Positions 16,862-26,958 of a stretch of 64,000 nucleotides of DNA are shown one piece after another. Location of the stretch: positions 1,382,064 through 1,446,063 of the forward strand of contig CP136537.1 of NCBI GenBank assembly GCA_051016155.1. Reading direction: 5' to 3'. This DNA is from RCC90-49c sp051016155. Lineage in GTDB: Bacteria > Bacteroidota > Bacteroidia > Cytophagales > Amoebophilaceae. A model generated the notes under the pieces. That model did not search any database and was not told the origin of the DNA. It saw nothing but the letters and a program-made list of their open reading frames with translations. Every line of letters starts with the position of its first letter. The stretch's first letter is position 1. The translations under genes were made by a program, and so were the position numbers.

Positions 16862-19800
16862 ATGCCCCAATTCTGCCATCTACACTGCCATACCCAATAC
16901 TCCCTGCTAGACGGGGCTGCCAAAATCCAGACCCTTGTAGGCAAAGCCAAGCAGCTCGGGATGAACAGCCTGGCCATCACAGACCATGGCAACATGTTTG
17001 GCGTGCCGCACTTTGTAGCTGCAGCCAACAAGGAAAGCATCAAGCCCATCATCGGATGTGAGTTTTATGTAGCCCCTGACATGCACGACCGCAAGGACAA
17101 GGCGCGCTACCACCAGGTGCTGTTGGCCAAAAACGAAGTGGGCTATAAGAATTTGTCCAAACTATGCTCACTGGGCTTTTTGGAGGGCTACTACTACAAG
17201 CCTAGGATTGACAAGGCACTTATCGAAAAGCATGCTGAGGGCTTGGTGGCCACCACTTGCTGTCTGGCCAGCGAAGTCTCCCAGGCTATCCTGAAGAGAG
17301 GCGAAAAAGAAGCTGAACGGTGCTTTTTGGAGTGGCTATCCATTTTTGGCGAAGATTATTACATCGAGGTGCAGCGCCATGGCTTGCCTGAGCAAGACCA
17401 GTGCAACGAAGTACTACTCCGATGGGCGAAGAAACACCAAGTCAAAGTCATTGCTACCAACGATGTGCACTATGTGGAGCAGAAGGACAGCACTGCCCAA
17501 GACATCTTGCTGTGTTTGCAAACCGGCAAAGACTACGACGATCCCAACCGAATGCGTTTCGACAGTGATCAGTTCTTCCTAAAGTCACCTGAAGAGATGG
17601 CTCAGCTCTTTGCCGACGTGCCCGAGGCCTTAGAAAATACGCAAGAGATTGCTGAAAAGGTCCAGACGCCTTCGCTAGAGCGAGACATTCTGATGCCTAT
17701 TTTTCACCTGCCTGAAGGCTTCACGGACCAAGATGCTTATCTCAAGCACTTGGCCTTGGCAGGGGCGCAGCAGCGCTATGGTACGGTCTCAGCCGAGCTA
17801 GAAGAACGGATCAACTACGAGCTGTCGGTCATTCAAGCAATGGGCTTCCCAGGCTACTTCTTGATTGTGCAAGACTTCATCAATGCCGCCCGCAAGCTCG
17901 ACGTCGTGGTAGGGCCAGGCCGCGGCTCTGTGGCCGGCTCTGTCGTGGCTTATTGCACAGGCATCACCAACATCGATCCGATCCATTACAACTTGATCTT
18001 TGAGCGGTTTCTGAATCCAGAACGGGTGTCCATGCCAGACATTGACATTGACTTTGACGACGAGGGCCGCCAAAGAGTGATTGACTATGTGGTGGATAAA
18101 TACGGTAGGAACCAAGTGGCCCAGATTGTGACTTTTGGTAGCATGGGCGCCAAGTCAGCCATTCGCGACGTAGCCCGAGTGCTAGGATTGCCCTTGGACC
18201 AATCCAACCAGATGGCTAAGATGGTGCCTGAAAAACCCGGTACTACCCTAGCCCAAGCCTTTGCCGAAGTACCAGAGCTGGCAGCGCTGAAAAAAGACCT
18301 GGAGGCGCCAGCAGGCAAAGTCTTGGCTTTTGCCGAAACGCTCGAAGGCTCTGCACGCCACACCGGCATTCATGCTGCTGGAGTAATCATTGCGCCAGAT
18401 GACCTGATGAACTATATCCCAGTCAAGTCAGATAAAAATGCAGACCTGTTTGTTACGCAGTACGACGGCTCTGTGGTAGAAACCATGGGCATGCTGAAGA
18501 TGGACTTTCTGGGGCTGAAAACACTGAGCATTATCAAGGATGCACTGGCCTTGGTTCAGAAAAACCATGGCGAATCCATTGACATCGATCAGATTCCGCT
18601 GGACGATGAAAAGACTTTTGCTTTGTATCAACGAGGAGATACCATTGCTACATTTCAGTTTGAGGCCGACAGTGTGCGCCAGTGGCTCACCAAACTCAAG
18701 CCCTCCAACATTGAAGACCTGATTGCAATGAATGCGCTGAACAGGCCAGGGCCTATGCAATTCATTCCCAATTTTATTGCCCGGAAGCATGGCCAAGAAA
18801 AAATCGACTATCCGCACCCGCTGCTAGAAGATATCCTGAAGCATACGTATGGCATCATGGTCTACCAGGAGCAGATCATACAAACGGCCCAGATCATGGC
18901 AGGCTACACACTAGGCGCTGCTGACCTGCTGCGCAGGGCCATGGGTAAGAAAAAGGCCGACGAAATGGCCAAACAGCGCGATGTGTTTGTAAAGGGAGCC
19001 AAAGAAAAGCACGATATCCCCAAGGCCAAAGCCCTGGAGATCTTTGGAGTGATGGAAAAGTTTGCCCAATATGGCTTCAACCGCTCACACTCGGCTGCCT
19101 ATTCTGTGGTGGCTTACCAAACAGCCTATCTCAAGGCCAACTATCCGGCCGAGTACATGGCCTCTGTGCTGACGCACAACCAGGGAGATATAGAAAAGAT
19201 CACCTTCTTTATGGAGGAGTGCAAGCGCCAAAGTATCCCCGTGCTAGGACCTGATATCAACGAGAGCCAAGTCAACTTCGACGTGAACCAAGCGCACCAG
19301 ATTCGTTTTGGCATGGGCGCTATCAAAGGGGCAGGCACGGCAGCTGTAGAGGCTATTATTGCGGCTCGAGAAGAAGAAGGGGCATTTGATAGTATTTTTT
19401 CGCTGGCAGAGCGGGTCTCGCACAAAGCCGTGAACAAAAAGACGCTAGAGAGCCTGGCCATGGCCGGAGCGTTCGATAATTTTCCTCAATATCACCGCAG
19501 GCAGTACCTGCATGCAGCGCCTGGCGAAGACACGCTGATCGAAAAAGCAATACGGTATGGACAGCAAGTGCGGCAAGAGAAAGATTCAGCCCAGCAATCT
19601 TTGTTTGGCGACACCTCCAGTAGCCAGCTGAACAAAAGGCCTGAAGTGGCCGACTGTGCGCCCTATGAGGAGCTAGAACGCCTCAAGGTGGAGAAAGAGT
19701 TAGTAGGCTTTTACATTTCAGGCCATCCGCTGGAGCAGTACCGGGTGGAGCTAACGAGTTTTTGCAACTGCCACACGCAGAATGTACTGACCAAGAGGAG

Positions 19801-20308
19801 CCAAGAGGTGCAGCTGGCAGGGATCATCACAGCGTGCAAGCGCAGGCAAAGCAAGCAAGGAAAGCCGTTTGCTCTGTTTACTGTAGAAGACTACGAGGGT
19901 ACGCTGGACCTGGCGCTGTTCGGCGAAGATTTCCTGAAGCACCAACACCTGTTGCAAGAGGGTACTTTTGTACACATCGCGGGGAATGTGGCGAAGCGCT
20001 ACCAACAAGAAGACGGGTGGGAGCTTAGGCCTCGTACGCTGCGCCTACTGAGCGAGGTAAGGGAAAAGCAGGGTAGGCAACTTGCCTTGCGCTTGCCCCT
20101 GGAGCTAGTAAACGAGGCTTTTGTAGCGCAGCTGGAGCAAGCTGTGAAGCAGCATTCTGGCTCTTGTCCGCTGCAGATTATTATTGCGGATGTGCAAGAA
20201 ACCATGGAAGTGACCCTGCTAGCTAGAAAGCACCGTATTGCTCCTACCAATGATTTTTTTGATACTTTGAAACAAATTCCTAGCCTCTCTTATCAGCTCC
20301 AGGCGTGA
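16862..20308 (+). CDS. dnaE: DNA polymerase III subunit alpha
   Basis: This 1148-residue protein is the replicative polymerase subunit. An N-terminal PHP domain (CHLHCHTQYSLLDG; AITDHGNMFG) is followed by the polymerase core. The catalytic Asp pair lies in MPDIDIDFDDEGR (about residue 392-404), and the core also contains GPGRGSVAGSVVAYC and YGFNRSHSAAYSVVAYQTAY. A helix-hairpin-helix region and an OB-fold (about 975-1045, AGIITACKRRQSKQGKPFAL) follow. It lacks a fused proofreading exonuclease, as usual for DnaE1. It is monocistronic, with no disruption. Confidence 0.98.
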   Translation: MPQFCHLHCHTQYSLLDGAAKIQTLVGKAKQLGMNSLAITDHGNMFGVPHFVAAANKESIKPIIGCEFYVAPDMHDRKDKARYHQVLLAKNEVGYKNLSKLCSLGFLEGYYYKPRIDKALIEKHAEGLVATTCCLASEVSQAILKRGEKEAERCFLEWLSIFGEDYYIEVQRHGLPEQDQCNEVLLRWAKKHQVKVIATNDVHYVEQKDSTAQDILLCLQTGKDYDDPNRMRFDSDQFFLKSPEEMAQLFADVPEALENTQEIAEKVQTPSLERDILMPIFHLPEGFTDQDAYLKHLALAGAQQRYGTVSAELEERINYELSVIQAMGFPGYFLIVQDFINAARKLDVVVGPGRGSVAGSVVAYCTGITNIDPIHYNLIFERFLNPERVSMPDIDIDFDDEGRQRVIDYVVDKYGRNQVAQIVTFGSMGAKSAIRDVARVLGLPLDQSNQMAKMVPEKPGTTLAQAFAEVPELAALKKDLEAPAGKVLAFAETLEGSARHTGIHAAGVIIAPDDLMNYIPVKSDKNADLFVTQYDGSVVETMGMLKMDFLGLKTLSIIKDALALVQKNHGESIDIDQIPLDDEKTFALYQRGDTIATFQFEADSVRQWLTKLKPSNIEDLIAMNALNRPGPMQFIPNFIARKHGQEKIDYPHPLLEDILKHTYGIMVYQEQIIQTAQIMAGYTLGAADLLRRAMGKKKADEMAKQRDVFVKGAKEKHDIPKAKALEIFGVMEKFAQYGFNRSHSAAYSVVAYQTAYLKANYPAEYMASVLTHNQGDIEKITFFMEECKRQSIPVLGPDINESQVNFDVNQAHQIRFGMGAIKGAGTAAVEAIIAAREEEGAFDSIFSLAERVSHKAVNKKTLESLAMAGAFDNFPQYHRRQYLHAAPGEDTLIEKAIRYGQQVRQEKDSAQQSLFGDTSSSQLNKRPEVADCAPYEELERLKVEKELVGFYISGHPLEQYRVELTSFCNCHTQNVLTKRSQEVQLAGIITACKRRQSKQGKPFALFTVEDYEGTLDLALFGEDFLKHQHLLQEGTFVHIAGNVAKRYQQEDGWELRPRTLRLLSEVREKQGRQLALRLPLELVNEAFVAQLEQAVKQHSGSCPLQIIIADVQETMEVTLLARKHRIAPTNDFFDTLKQIPSLSYQLQA

Positions 20309-20422
20309 GACATTTATAGGAGAGCAAAAGGGTTGCTAAATTAGGGGCTGGTTACCTACCCTAGATAACCTAGTAATCAAATGATCTAAATAAATGGCTA
20401 ACCCAATCAATAATTCAATACT

Positions 20423-20743
20423 ATGACCAAAGCACTAGAAATTACAGACGATAACATCGATAGCACGCTCCAAAGCCATCCACTCGTATTGGTAGACTTC
20501 TGGGCTCCATGGTGTCCTCCTTGTCAAAGAATCGCCCCCATCATTGACGAGCTGGCCAATGATTATGCGGGGCGTATCACGATTGGCAAGCTAGATGTAG
20601 ACAAAAACCCAGCCATGGCTACAAAATATGGCATCAAAAGCATTCCCACGCTCATTGTCTTCAAGAACGGGGAAGTAGTGGAGCAAATCATGGGAGTGAA
20701 CGATAAAGCAGGACTTCAGGAGAGACTAAACATCCATATTTAG
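20423..20743 (+). CDS. trxA: Thioredoxin with WCPPC active site
   Basis: This 106-residue thioredoxin fold protein is the usual length for cytoplasmic TrxA and has no signal peptide. The active site reads FWAPWCPPCQRIAPII (about residues 28-43); the cis-proline segment SIPTLIVFKNG is present. The canonical motif is WCGPC. The Pro-for-Gly change in the CXXC loop is uncommon in TrxA and should shift the redox potential. Confidence 0.93.
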   Translation: MTKALEITDDNIDSTLQSHPLVLVDFWAPWCPPCQRIAPIIDELANDYAGRITIGKLDVDKNPAMATKYGIKSIPTLIVFKNGEVVEQIMGVNDKAGLQERLNIHI

Positions 20744-20879
20744 GAATGGAGTGATCTAGTCATCAGGCTCTATTTGTTCATTGAGTTGTTGCGTTATTTT
20801 AAAGCTTTTTCTAGGCTTGCCAAGGCACTTCTTTAAATGCTATCAGAGCGCATTGGGGACACACCATAACAGCCTCAAG

Positions 20880-21110
20880 TCATCTAAGGATATCCTGTTG
20901 TCCGTTCTGTCATGCTGAACCATATCGAAGCAAGGCTGTTGCCAAATAGTCCCAAATCACTTAATAACTCATCTTACGCACTGGGACTGCCATGCTGGGC
21001 TTGGTAAGGGATCGCTGCGTAGTGTGAGCTGCGCAGCGATATTTTTCGTGTGTTCAATGGGACGAAATAGGTCCATTGAGAGAGGTCACTTAAGGTAAGT
21101 CAATAAATCA
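20880..21110. repeat. Dispersed intergenic element, family 2
   Basis: The 440-bp gap between thioredoxin and the fusion gene has no gene. It contains the family-2 pieces CTGTCATGCTGAAC, GGGATCGCTGCGTAGTGTGAG, GTGTTCAATGGGACGAAATAGG and CTTAAGGTAAGTCAATAA, in the same order as at 11640 and 51895. Confidence 0.45.
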
Positions 21111-21183
21111 GTTAACGTGATAAACAGATGATTCTTCATGTCTGCGCTATTGCATGAGGGAGTAAGCAAGAAATAAACTGCCC

Positions 21184-24100
21184 CTACTTGCTCATCACAG
21201 CGTTGACCATTCCTTGTAATTCTTCTTCGAGCTGTTTGAGTCCTAAGTGCTTGGCAATGGGCACAAAGAAATGCAAGGTCTCTTCAGCTATCTTTTTCTG
21301 CTTAGCGATCCGAGGGTGTCTTTGTATAGTACGCATATTATGCGTACGGTCTGCGAGCTTCACTTGAAGCACCTGCGTGTCTGACTCTTCCAGCACCTGA
21401 TGAATGTCCTCGTGCTCATCCACGTGAATACGCTGAAACTGCCCCTCTAAATGGGTTACTTTGTTGACGATAGCGGCCACATCAGCGCCAAAGATAGTCC
21501 CAATCTCTGCCAATGTGAGCGCTGTATCTTCAACTGTGTCGTGAAGTAAGGTAGCTAAAATAGCTGCTGAATCCTGCGTATAGTCTAGCAATATCTCCGT
21601 AGCAGCAATGGGGTGTAGGTAGAAAGGCTCTCCTGACTTATACTTCGCATGCCCATGATATTTTTTGATAATCTGAATAGCTTTTGTTGCTAATTCTATA
21701 TCGATATGTGCCTCTTTCTCAAATCTTGTCAGCAGTGCTGTTTCTTCTGGAAGCACTTCTTGAGAAGCTTCTCCTATCCCTCCTATTTCCATTTGCGGAA
21801 TGTCCATCATTTTGGGTCTTACTTCGCGCAAACGCAGTGGGATGACGTACACTTGGACCAGCCCTTCATCACTGACGATCAGCTCTGTAGCACCATAGTG
21901 GGCATCTACAATGCGTTGGTTATCTAACAATGCTAGATCCTCTGTGGATTGTGGGATATGAAAAGAAGCTCTTCCTGTTGCTCCCATGTACAGTACTTTG
22001 GAGATGGGCAATGTCTCTGCCCTAGTTACCATAATGCACAGTGCATCTACTTCTTTAATATGGTTCTTGACAGAAGGAATAGGGTAGCCCAACGTCGTTG
22101 CTTGAATACCCAACAAGACGGACTGTTGAGGATGACCGTGCTGCTGAGCATAAAACAAGGCATTAACGAGCAACTGTTGTATTCTGGTAGCATCGCATTG
22201 CAGCTCTTGGTCCTTGGCAAGGTATTTAACAATGGGTCGGGGCCTATCTACTATCTCTTGCGCTTCTAGCACCTCTAGGGCTTCTGTTATTAGATCGCTA
22301 AAGGATATGGTTTCTACCTCTAATCGAATATGACTCTGTGTGCGGTAGATGACACTGCGTAGATAGTCCATAGTATCTCGCAAAGCGCCCTTGACCTCTC
22401 GCAGGGCATCACTCACCGCTGCTGTCTGGTGGGTGTCAATGAGTTGCCGCGTTTGTTGTGAAAAATTCTCTACTTTTTTGTCAACTGCTTCTAATAGATC
22501 ACTGCCCGCAGTAGCGACTTCACTGAAAAAACGCTCTTCATGATGCAGCACTCGAACCAGCTCTTCGTTGGTCATCTCACGTTCTGTGGTGAGCAGTTCA
22601 TTACGTCTCTCTAGAAACTTGTAAACTTCTTTATGTTTGAAGAGTGCAATAAGGAAGCTACTCAGTAGCAACAAGCCGTAGACAATTTTGAACTGCAACG
22701 TACCTAAATCCCCAGGTAGACTGGCCCAGCCTGTACATTGCTTAAAAAATATGACAGCACTCCACACTCCAACTATAGCCATTCCTACTGCCAGTTGCCA
22801 CTGGAGTAGCAGCACAGCCATAACAAAATTAAGCGCTAAGATGAGCATTTGAGGAACTGCAAAACCACTCATAATGACTATATTTCCTCCCACGAAGAAA
22901 AGGGTGTAAAACACACTCAAGGGCCATATCCAGGTGAGGAAGCGGCGCTGCTGCAACACTTTAGGCCAAATAGGGAAGGTAAGGAAAGTGGTCGTAAGGA
23001 GCGCCACAGAGTATTGTATGCCTTGATAGATGCCTATGCATTGCCCAATGATTTCATTGGGCAAAAGGTAAAATGAGGCGTAAGTAGCAGTAAGGATATA
23101 AAACCCAAACAAGCTATAGAAATAATCCTGGATAGGTAAGGTACGCTCCAAGTAATTATAGAGATTGAACTCTCGGGCTTCGGCCAGCCATTCTTGCCAG
23201 GTCTTTGACTCAGGGGCGTCACTGCTTGCCTTGACAGGGTTATTGCCCCACCCTCCTTCTTCCCCCAGCAAGTAGTGGGCACTCAGCATCACTACTAAAT
23301 TGGCCAGCATGCCTGGAAAAAAGCTATTAACACTTTGAAAGTAAGCAAGGCAAGCAATTACAGTAGTAAACCCTACTGCCATGGCCATGAAAACTACCCT
23401 TCTACTAGTCTGAAATCCGAATATGGCTAGTAACATAGGAATAACGAAAATAGGTGCATAAAAATTAGCAGAGAGCAGAAGTAAACTCAGAAGATTCTGG
23501 ACAAATAGAGCTAGAATCGTTGCTCCTGTACCCAGTACAAGCGTGGATAATCTGGCTGTAGTCAATGAGCTTTCTCGCTTGGATTCCTTTGGAGGGAAAA
23601 TATCATTGGCAACGAGTACAGCACATGAATTCAGGGACGAGTCAGCAGTAGACATCGCTAAGGCAACTACTCCTATCCCAAGAAAGCCTCTGAGTCCAGG
23701 GTAAGTATAAGTGTTTACCATATAGTTTACCAACTGGCTGGGCTCCAAACCTGGCCGATCAGTCAAGAGCAAAATAGCAATCCACATCATACAAAACTCT
23801 ACAGCCAAGCACACTGCCGCTGCGTAGGTAAGTGAGCGCTTTACCTGTGTAACATCACGGGCCATGGCTATGCGTTGAAACAATTGAGGAGGTAAGTCAG
23901 GAGAACTGAAATAACATATCAAGATAAGCGTTTCCATGAACTCAGGAGACCATCTTACCACCTTTTTGAAACTGAAAAGCGGGTTGGTATTAAGTACGTG
24001 CATCACCTGGTTGGTATCCTCCAGGTTGTTCCAAATGACCAGTGCCAGTACGGGCAGTAAACTCCCGAACGTAAAAAACTGAATGACGTCAGTAAAAGTC

Positions 24101-24654
24101 ACTGCCTTGACTCCTCCAGAAGCTGAGTAAAGAATGATAGTAGTAGCAGCAATAGCAGTTATCCAGGGGCTGTCATAGCCAAGTAGAATTGATAAGGTAT
24201 TGGCAATAACTTTGAATTGGATGGCGATGTAACCCATGGTGCTTAGTACACCACCGATCCCAGCAATGGCCTGTACACGTTTACCGTACAATTTGCCAAG
24301 TGACTCTGGAACAGAGACGTTGTTCAAAAACTTACCCATACGCGGACCAATCACACGCCCCGTGATCAGTAGACCTGCGGTACTTCCCACCACTGTTGCT
24401 ATGATGTAGTAGAGACCTTTGCTGTAGGTCTCTTCCAGATCTATAAATAAGGCACTTCCCGACATCCAAGTGGCCACAATGGTAGCAGTAAGCGTAGCAG
24501 TAGAAAACTTTTTGTCTCCTATAGCATATTCTTGAAAGCTTGTCTTCCCTCCTCGGTACCGTAATCCCACGATCAGGTTTAATAGCAAGAAGCCGCCAAA
24601 AATGAGAACGTCTATGTATTTAATCAGGAATTGAATGAGTGTTTGTAGAGTCAT
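21184..24654 (-). CDS. Na+/solute symporter - kinase-like - (p)ppGpp-hydrolase HD fusion
   Basis: One continuous 1156-residue frame joins three modules. Residues about 1-480 are a sodium/solute symporter (SSS/SLC5 fold, many helices; GASGGVKAVTFTDVIQF-like core). Residues about 510-690 add further membrane helices. Residues about 690-960 resemble a sensor histidine kinase: a helical dimerisation part and an N-box-like QQLLVNALFYA, but no clear glycine boxes. Residues 974-1156 are an RSH-type HD domain: His1014 (YLHPIAATE), His1038-Asp1039 with Glu1042-Asp1043 (LLHDTVEDT), and LADRTHNMRT with Asp1102 and Asn1106. The synthetase domain of RelA/SpoT is absent. The first part resembles CbrA-type transporter-kinases. 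Inference: a membrane protein that hydrolyses (p)ppGpp in response to solute transport or binding. No neighbour is in an operon with it. Confidence 0.85.
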   Translation of the reverse strand: MTLQTLIQFLIKYIDVLIFGGFLLLNLIVGLRYRGGKTSFQEYAIGDKKFSTATLTATIVATWMSGSALFIDLEETYSKGLYYIIATVVGSTAGLLITGRVIGPRMGKFLNNVSVPESLGKLYGKRVQAIAGIGGVLSTMGYIAIQFKVIANTLSILLGYDSPWITAIAATTIILYSASGGVKAVTFTDVIQFFTFGSLLPVLALVIWNNLEDTNQVMHVLNTNPLFSFKKVVRWSPEFMETLILICYFSSPDLPPQLFQRIAMARDVTQVKRSLTYAAAVCLAVEFCMMWIAILLLTDRPGLEPSQLVNYMVNTYTYPGLRGFLGIGVVALAMSTADSSLNSCAVLVANDIFPPKESKRESSLTTARLSTLVLGTGATILALFVQNLLSLLLLSANFYAPIFVIPMLLAIFGFQTSRRVVFMAMAVGFTTVIACLAYFQSVNSFFPGMLANLVVMLSAHYLLGEEGGWGNNPVKASSDAPESKTWQEWLAEAREFNLYNYLERTLPIQDYFYSLFGFYILTATYASFYLLPNEIIGQCIGIYQGIQYSVALLTTTFLTFPIWPKVLQQRRFLTWIWPLSVFYTLFFVGGNIVIMSGFAVPQMLILALNFVMAVLLLQWQLAVGMAIVGVWSAVIFFKQCTGWASLPGDLGTLQFKIVYGLLLLSSFLIALFKHKEVYKFLERRNELLTTEREMTNEELVRVLHHEERFFSEVATAGSDLLEAVDKKVENFSQQTRQLIDTHQTAAVSDALREVKGALRDTMDYLRSVIYRTQSHIRLEVETISFSDLITEALEVLEAQEIVDRPRPIVKYLAKDQELQCDATRIQQLLVNALFYAQQHGHPQQSVLLGIQATTLGYPIPSVKNHIKEVDALCIMVTRAETLPISKVLYMGATGRASFHIPQSTEDLALLDNQRIVDAHYGATELIVSDEGLVQVYVIPLRLREVRPKMMDIPQMEIGGIGEASQEVLPEETALLTRFEKEAHIDIELATKAIQIIKKYHGHAKYKSGEPFYLHPIAATEILLDYTQDSAAILATLLHDTVEDTALTLAEIGTIFGADVAAIVNKVTHLEGQFQRIHVDEHEDIHQVLEESDTQVLQVKLADRTHNMRTIQRHPRIAKQKKIAEETLHFFVPIAKHLGLKQLEEELQGMVNAVMSK

Positions 24655-24804
24655 AACTTATCTTTTGCCTGTTCTGTGTAATGATGTGGGCAACTGAATT
24701 TGGTGTTCAATCTAGTTCGAGCACTTTTCTTATAACAGAAAAACGCCTTGAATATAACAAAATTATTATAAAGCCGAGTGCAGCTCTTTAGTAGGCTATA
24801 ATAA

Positions 24805-25389
24805 TCAGAAGCTGACTGCAGACGCACTGCTTGCTCGTTGCTCCCAGTTGGTTCGATAGATGCGGTTCACTTCCTCTCCCTTGATCAGAATCAGGTTCTC
24901 TGCATTGCGGGTCTCAGCGGCTCGGGTCCAATTAAAGGAACCAGTAAGTACATAATCATTATCAATGACCATCACCTTGTTGTGGGCAATGCCTGGCACC
25001 TTATCTACTGCCACAGCAATGCCTCGGTCTACCACGCGTTGCACCTGGGTATATTTACCCGTCAGCTGTGACCGATCCACCAATATCTTGACTACTACGC
25101 CTCTTTGGTGCGCTGCAATGAGCGCCTCAGCAATAGGAAGGGAAGTAAAAGAATAAGCTTGCACCAGAATGGTCTTTTGCGCTTTAGCAATCGTCTCCTC
25201 TACCCATTGGGTACAATGTCCTCCTGGACTAAAGCGCACTTGCACATCAGCATGCTCTGCAAAAAGTGGAGCCTGCTCTACAGGAAAATAAGTAGCCGTC
25301 TCATACCCTATAATGCCCCCCAAAAGTAGGGCAGCCAAAAGGGGCATCCTTGGCTGAGACTTTTGAGACTTTTTGGAGGCCCTACTCAT
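24805..25389 (-). CDS. Membrane-anchored or secreted PLD-family nuclease (Nuc-like)
   Basis: The 194-residue protein has a basic N-terminus and one hydrophobic segment (about 16-32, signal anchor). A single phospholipase-D-type domain follows, with the HKD motif HNKVMVIDNDYVLTGSFN (His about 141, Lys, Asp, Gly, Ser in correct spacing). Single-HKD proteins of this size dimerise and act as nonspecific endonucleases (Nuc) or phospholipases. Export suggests it acts outside the cytoplasm. Substrate cannot be decided from sequence. Confidence 0.85.
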   Translation of the reverse strand: MSRASKKSQKSQPRMPLLAALLLGGIIGYETATYFPVEQAPLFAEHADVQVRFSPGGHCTQWVEETIAKAQKTILVQAYSFTSLPIAEALIAAHQRGVVVKILVDRSQLTGKYTQVQRVVDRGIAVAVDKVPGIAHNKVMVIDNDYVLTGSFNWTRAAETRNAENLILIKGEEVNRIYRTNWEQRASSASAVSF

Positions 25390-25528
25390 AGTATCGTCTG
25401 TTTACGCAATGGCCCAGAATAAAGGCTCTCGGACTTTCAGCCATTGATAAGTATACCTGCTAGCACAATGCTGTAGCAGTATTCTGGTTGAACCAACACA
25501 GTAGAGATACGCTTAACAATCAAAAATT

Positions 25529-26917
25529 TTATCTATGATCCTCTTCCTCCTCGCCCTCACCCTCACCCTCACCATGAAGATGATACCGCACCACCTCCTG
25601 TTCAGACCAAGTATCTACAGCTTCTAGTGGGACATTTTTTCTGAGATAGGCCGGCACTTCGAGCCACTCTTTGATTTGTGCTTCGCTTAATGACTCTACC
25701 GACTGCGCTGTAGAGGTTCCGATTCTTTCCTGCGCTTTTTGGTAAAGGTGCTGCTTCTTGCGCTCTAGGGGCTCAAAGGGTAGAGGAAGTGTAGCCGTTT
25801 CAATGCTTTTCTTCCGTGTCTTTCTGACACGCCTAGTAGCTGAATCTCGTACAGCTAGTCGGTCTTCTAGTGGGTCAAGCGTATTATTTGCCTGGGTATG
25901 ATGGAATGCAGTAGAAGAGAGTTCAGAGACCGTTGGGTCCTCTTCTTTGGCAAAGCCTGTGGCAATGACCGTCACTCGAATGCTTTCTTTGAGCTGTGAG
26001 TCAGACCCATGGCCAAAGATCATTTCTGCATCTGCCCCAATCTGGTCTTGGATATAGTCAGTAATAGCCGTAAGCTCATCCATCTGCAACTCAGATTCTT
26101 GGCCTGAAACAATTGATAGCAATAGCTTTTGTGCCCCATGAATGTCTTTGTAGTCCAGCAGTGGCGAAGCTAGTGCAGCTTCTGCTGCTTTGAGCGCTCG
26201 CTCGTCTCCTTCTGCTTGGCCCGACCCCATCACCGCTGCCCCTGCATCTTTCATGACAGTCTTGACATCTTCAAAGTCTACGTTCACATAGCCAGGCACG
26301 GTGATAATCTCTGCAATGCTCTTGGCTGCAGTAGTCACCACGTTGTCAGCCTGGGCAAAGGCATTGCCAATCGAGAGATTACCCAAAACCGTCTTGATCC
26401 GATCGTTGAGAATCACGAGTACAGTGTCGCAGTGTTGGCGCAGCTGCTCAATGCCTTTTTGCGCTTGCTGTAGCTTTTTCTTGCCTTCAAAAGAAAAAGG
26501 CTGCGTAACGATGCCTACGGTCAGGATGCCTAGCTTTCTAGCCATCTCAGCAATGACAGGGGCCGCGCCTGTGCCTGTGCCACCGCCCATGCCTGCCGTT
26601 ACAAAAGCCATTTTAGTGCCATCACTGAGCAGCGTTTTGATATCGTCTTTGCTCTCTAGGGCAGCATTTTTGCCTACTTCAGGATTGGCCCCAGCGCCCA
26701 GGCCGGCTGTCAGCTGAACGCCAATTTGCAGCTTATTGGGGATAGGACTGTTGGCAAGGGCTTGTGCATCCGTATTGCAAACCACAAAGGCTACATCTTT
26801 GATGCCCCGGTTGTACATATTGTTGACGGCATTGCTTCCTCCACCGCCCACACCGATCACCTTGATGATGGACCGATGGTGGGTAGGTAAGTCAAATTTA
26901 TACGTGCCTTTTTCCAT
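25529..26917 (-). CDS. ftsZ: Cell division protein FtsZ with repetitive acidic tail
   Basis: This 462-residue tubulin homologue forms the division ring. GTP-binding motif GMGGGTGTGAAPVIAEMA (about 105-122) and the T7 loop region are intact. The Bacteroidota-type conserved C-terminal peptide is present (EVPAYLRKNVPL, about 413-424), but another 35 or so residues follow, ending HGEGEGEGEEEEDHR. The tail is encoded by three CCTCAC hexamers in tandem (25555-25572, plus strand), a slippage-prone tract. It is last gene of ftsQ-ftsA-ftsZ. Confidence 0.97.
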   Translation of the reverse strand: MEKGTYKFDLPTHHRSIIKVIGVGGGGSNAVNNMYNRGIKDVAFVVCNTDAQALANSPIPNKLQIGVQLTAGLGAGANPEVGKNAALESKDDIKTLLSDGTKMAFVTAGMGGGTGTGAAPVIAEMARKLGILTVGIVTQPFSFEGKKKLQQAQKGIEQLRQHCDTVLVILNDRIKTVLGNLSIGNAFAQADNVVTTAAKSIAEIITVPGYVNVDFEDVKTVMKDAGAAVMGSGQAEGDERALKAAEAALASPLLDYKDIHGAQKLLLSIVSGQESELQMDELTAITDYIQDQIGADAEMIFGHGSDSQLKESIRVTVIATGFAKEEDPTVSELSSTAFHHTQANNTLDPLEDRLAVRDSATRRVRKTRKKSIETATLPLPFEPLERKKQHLYQKAQERIGTSTAQSVESLSEAQIKEWLEVPAYLRKNVPLEAVDTWSEQEVVRYHLHGEGEGEGEEEEDHR

Positions 26918-26958
26918 AGCGCAATGGCTTCATGAATAATTTATACAAAAGCGCGAAA

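Noticed and set aside
21184..24654. The long fusion considered as an assembly or readthrough artefact of separate genes
   Set aside because: The frame is continuous with no internal stop, and linker regions have ordinary protein composition; the modules occur in a logical membrane-to-cytoplasm order.
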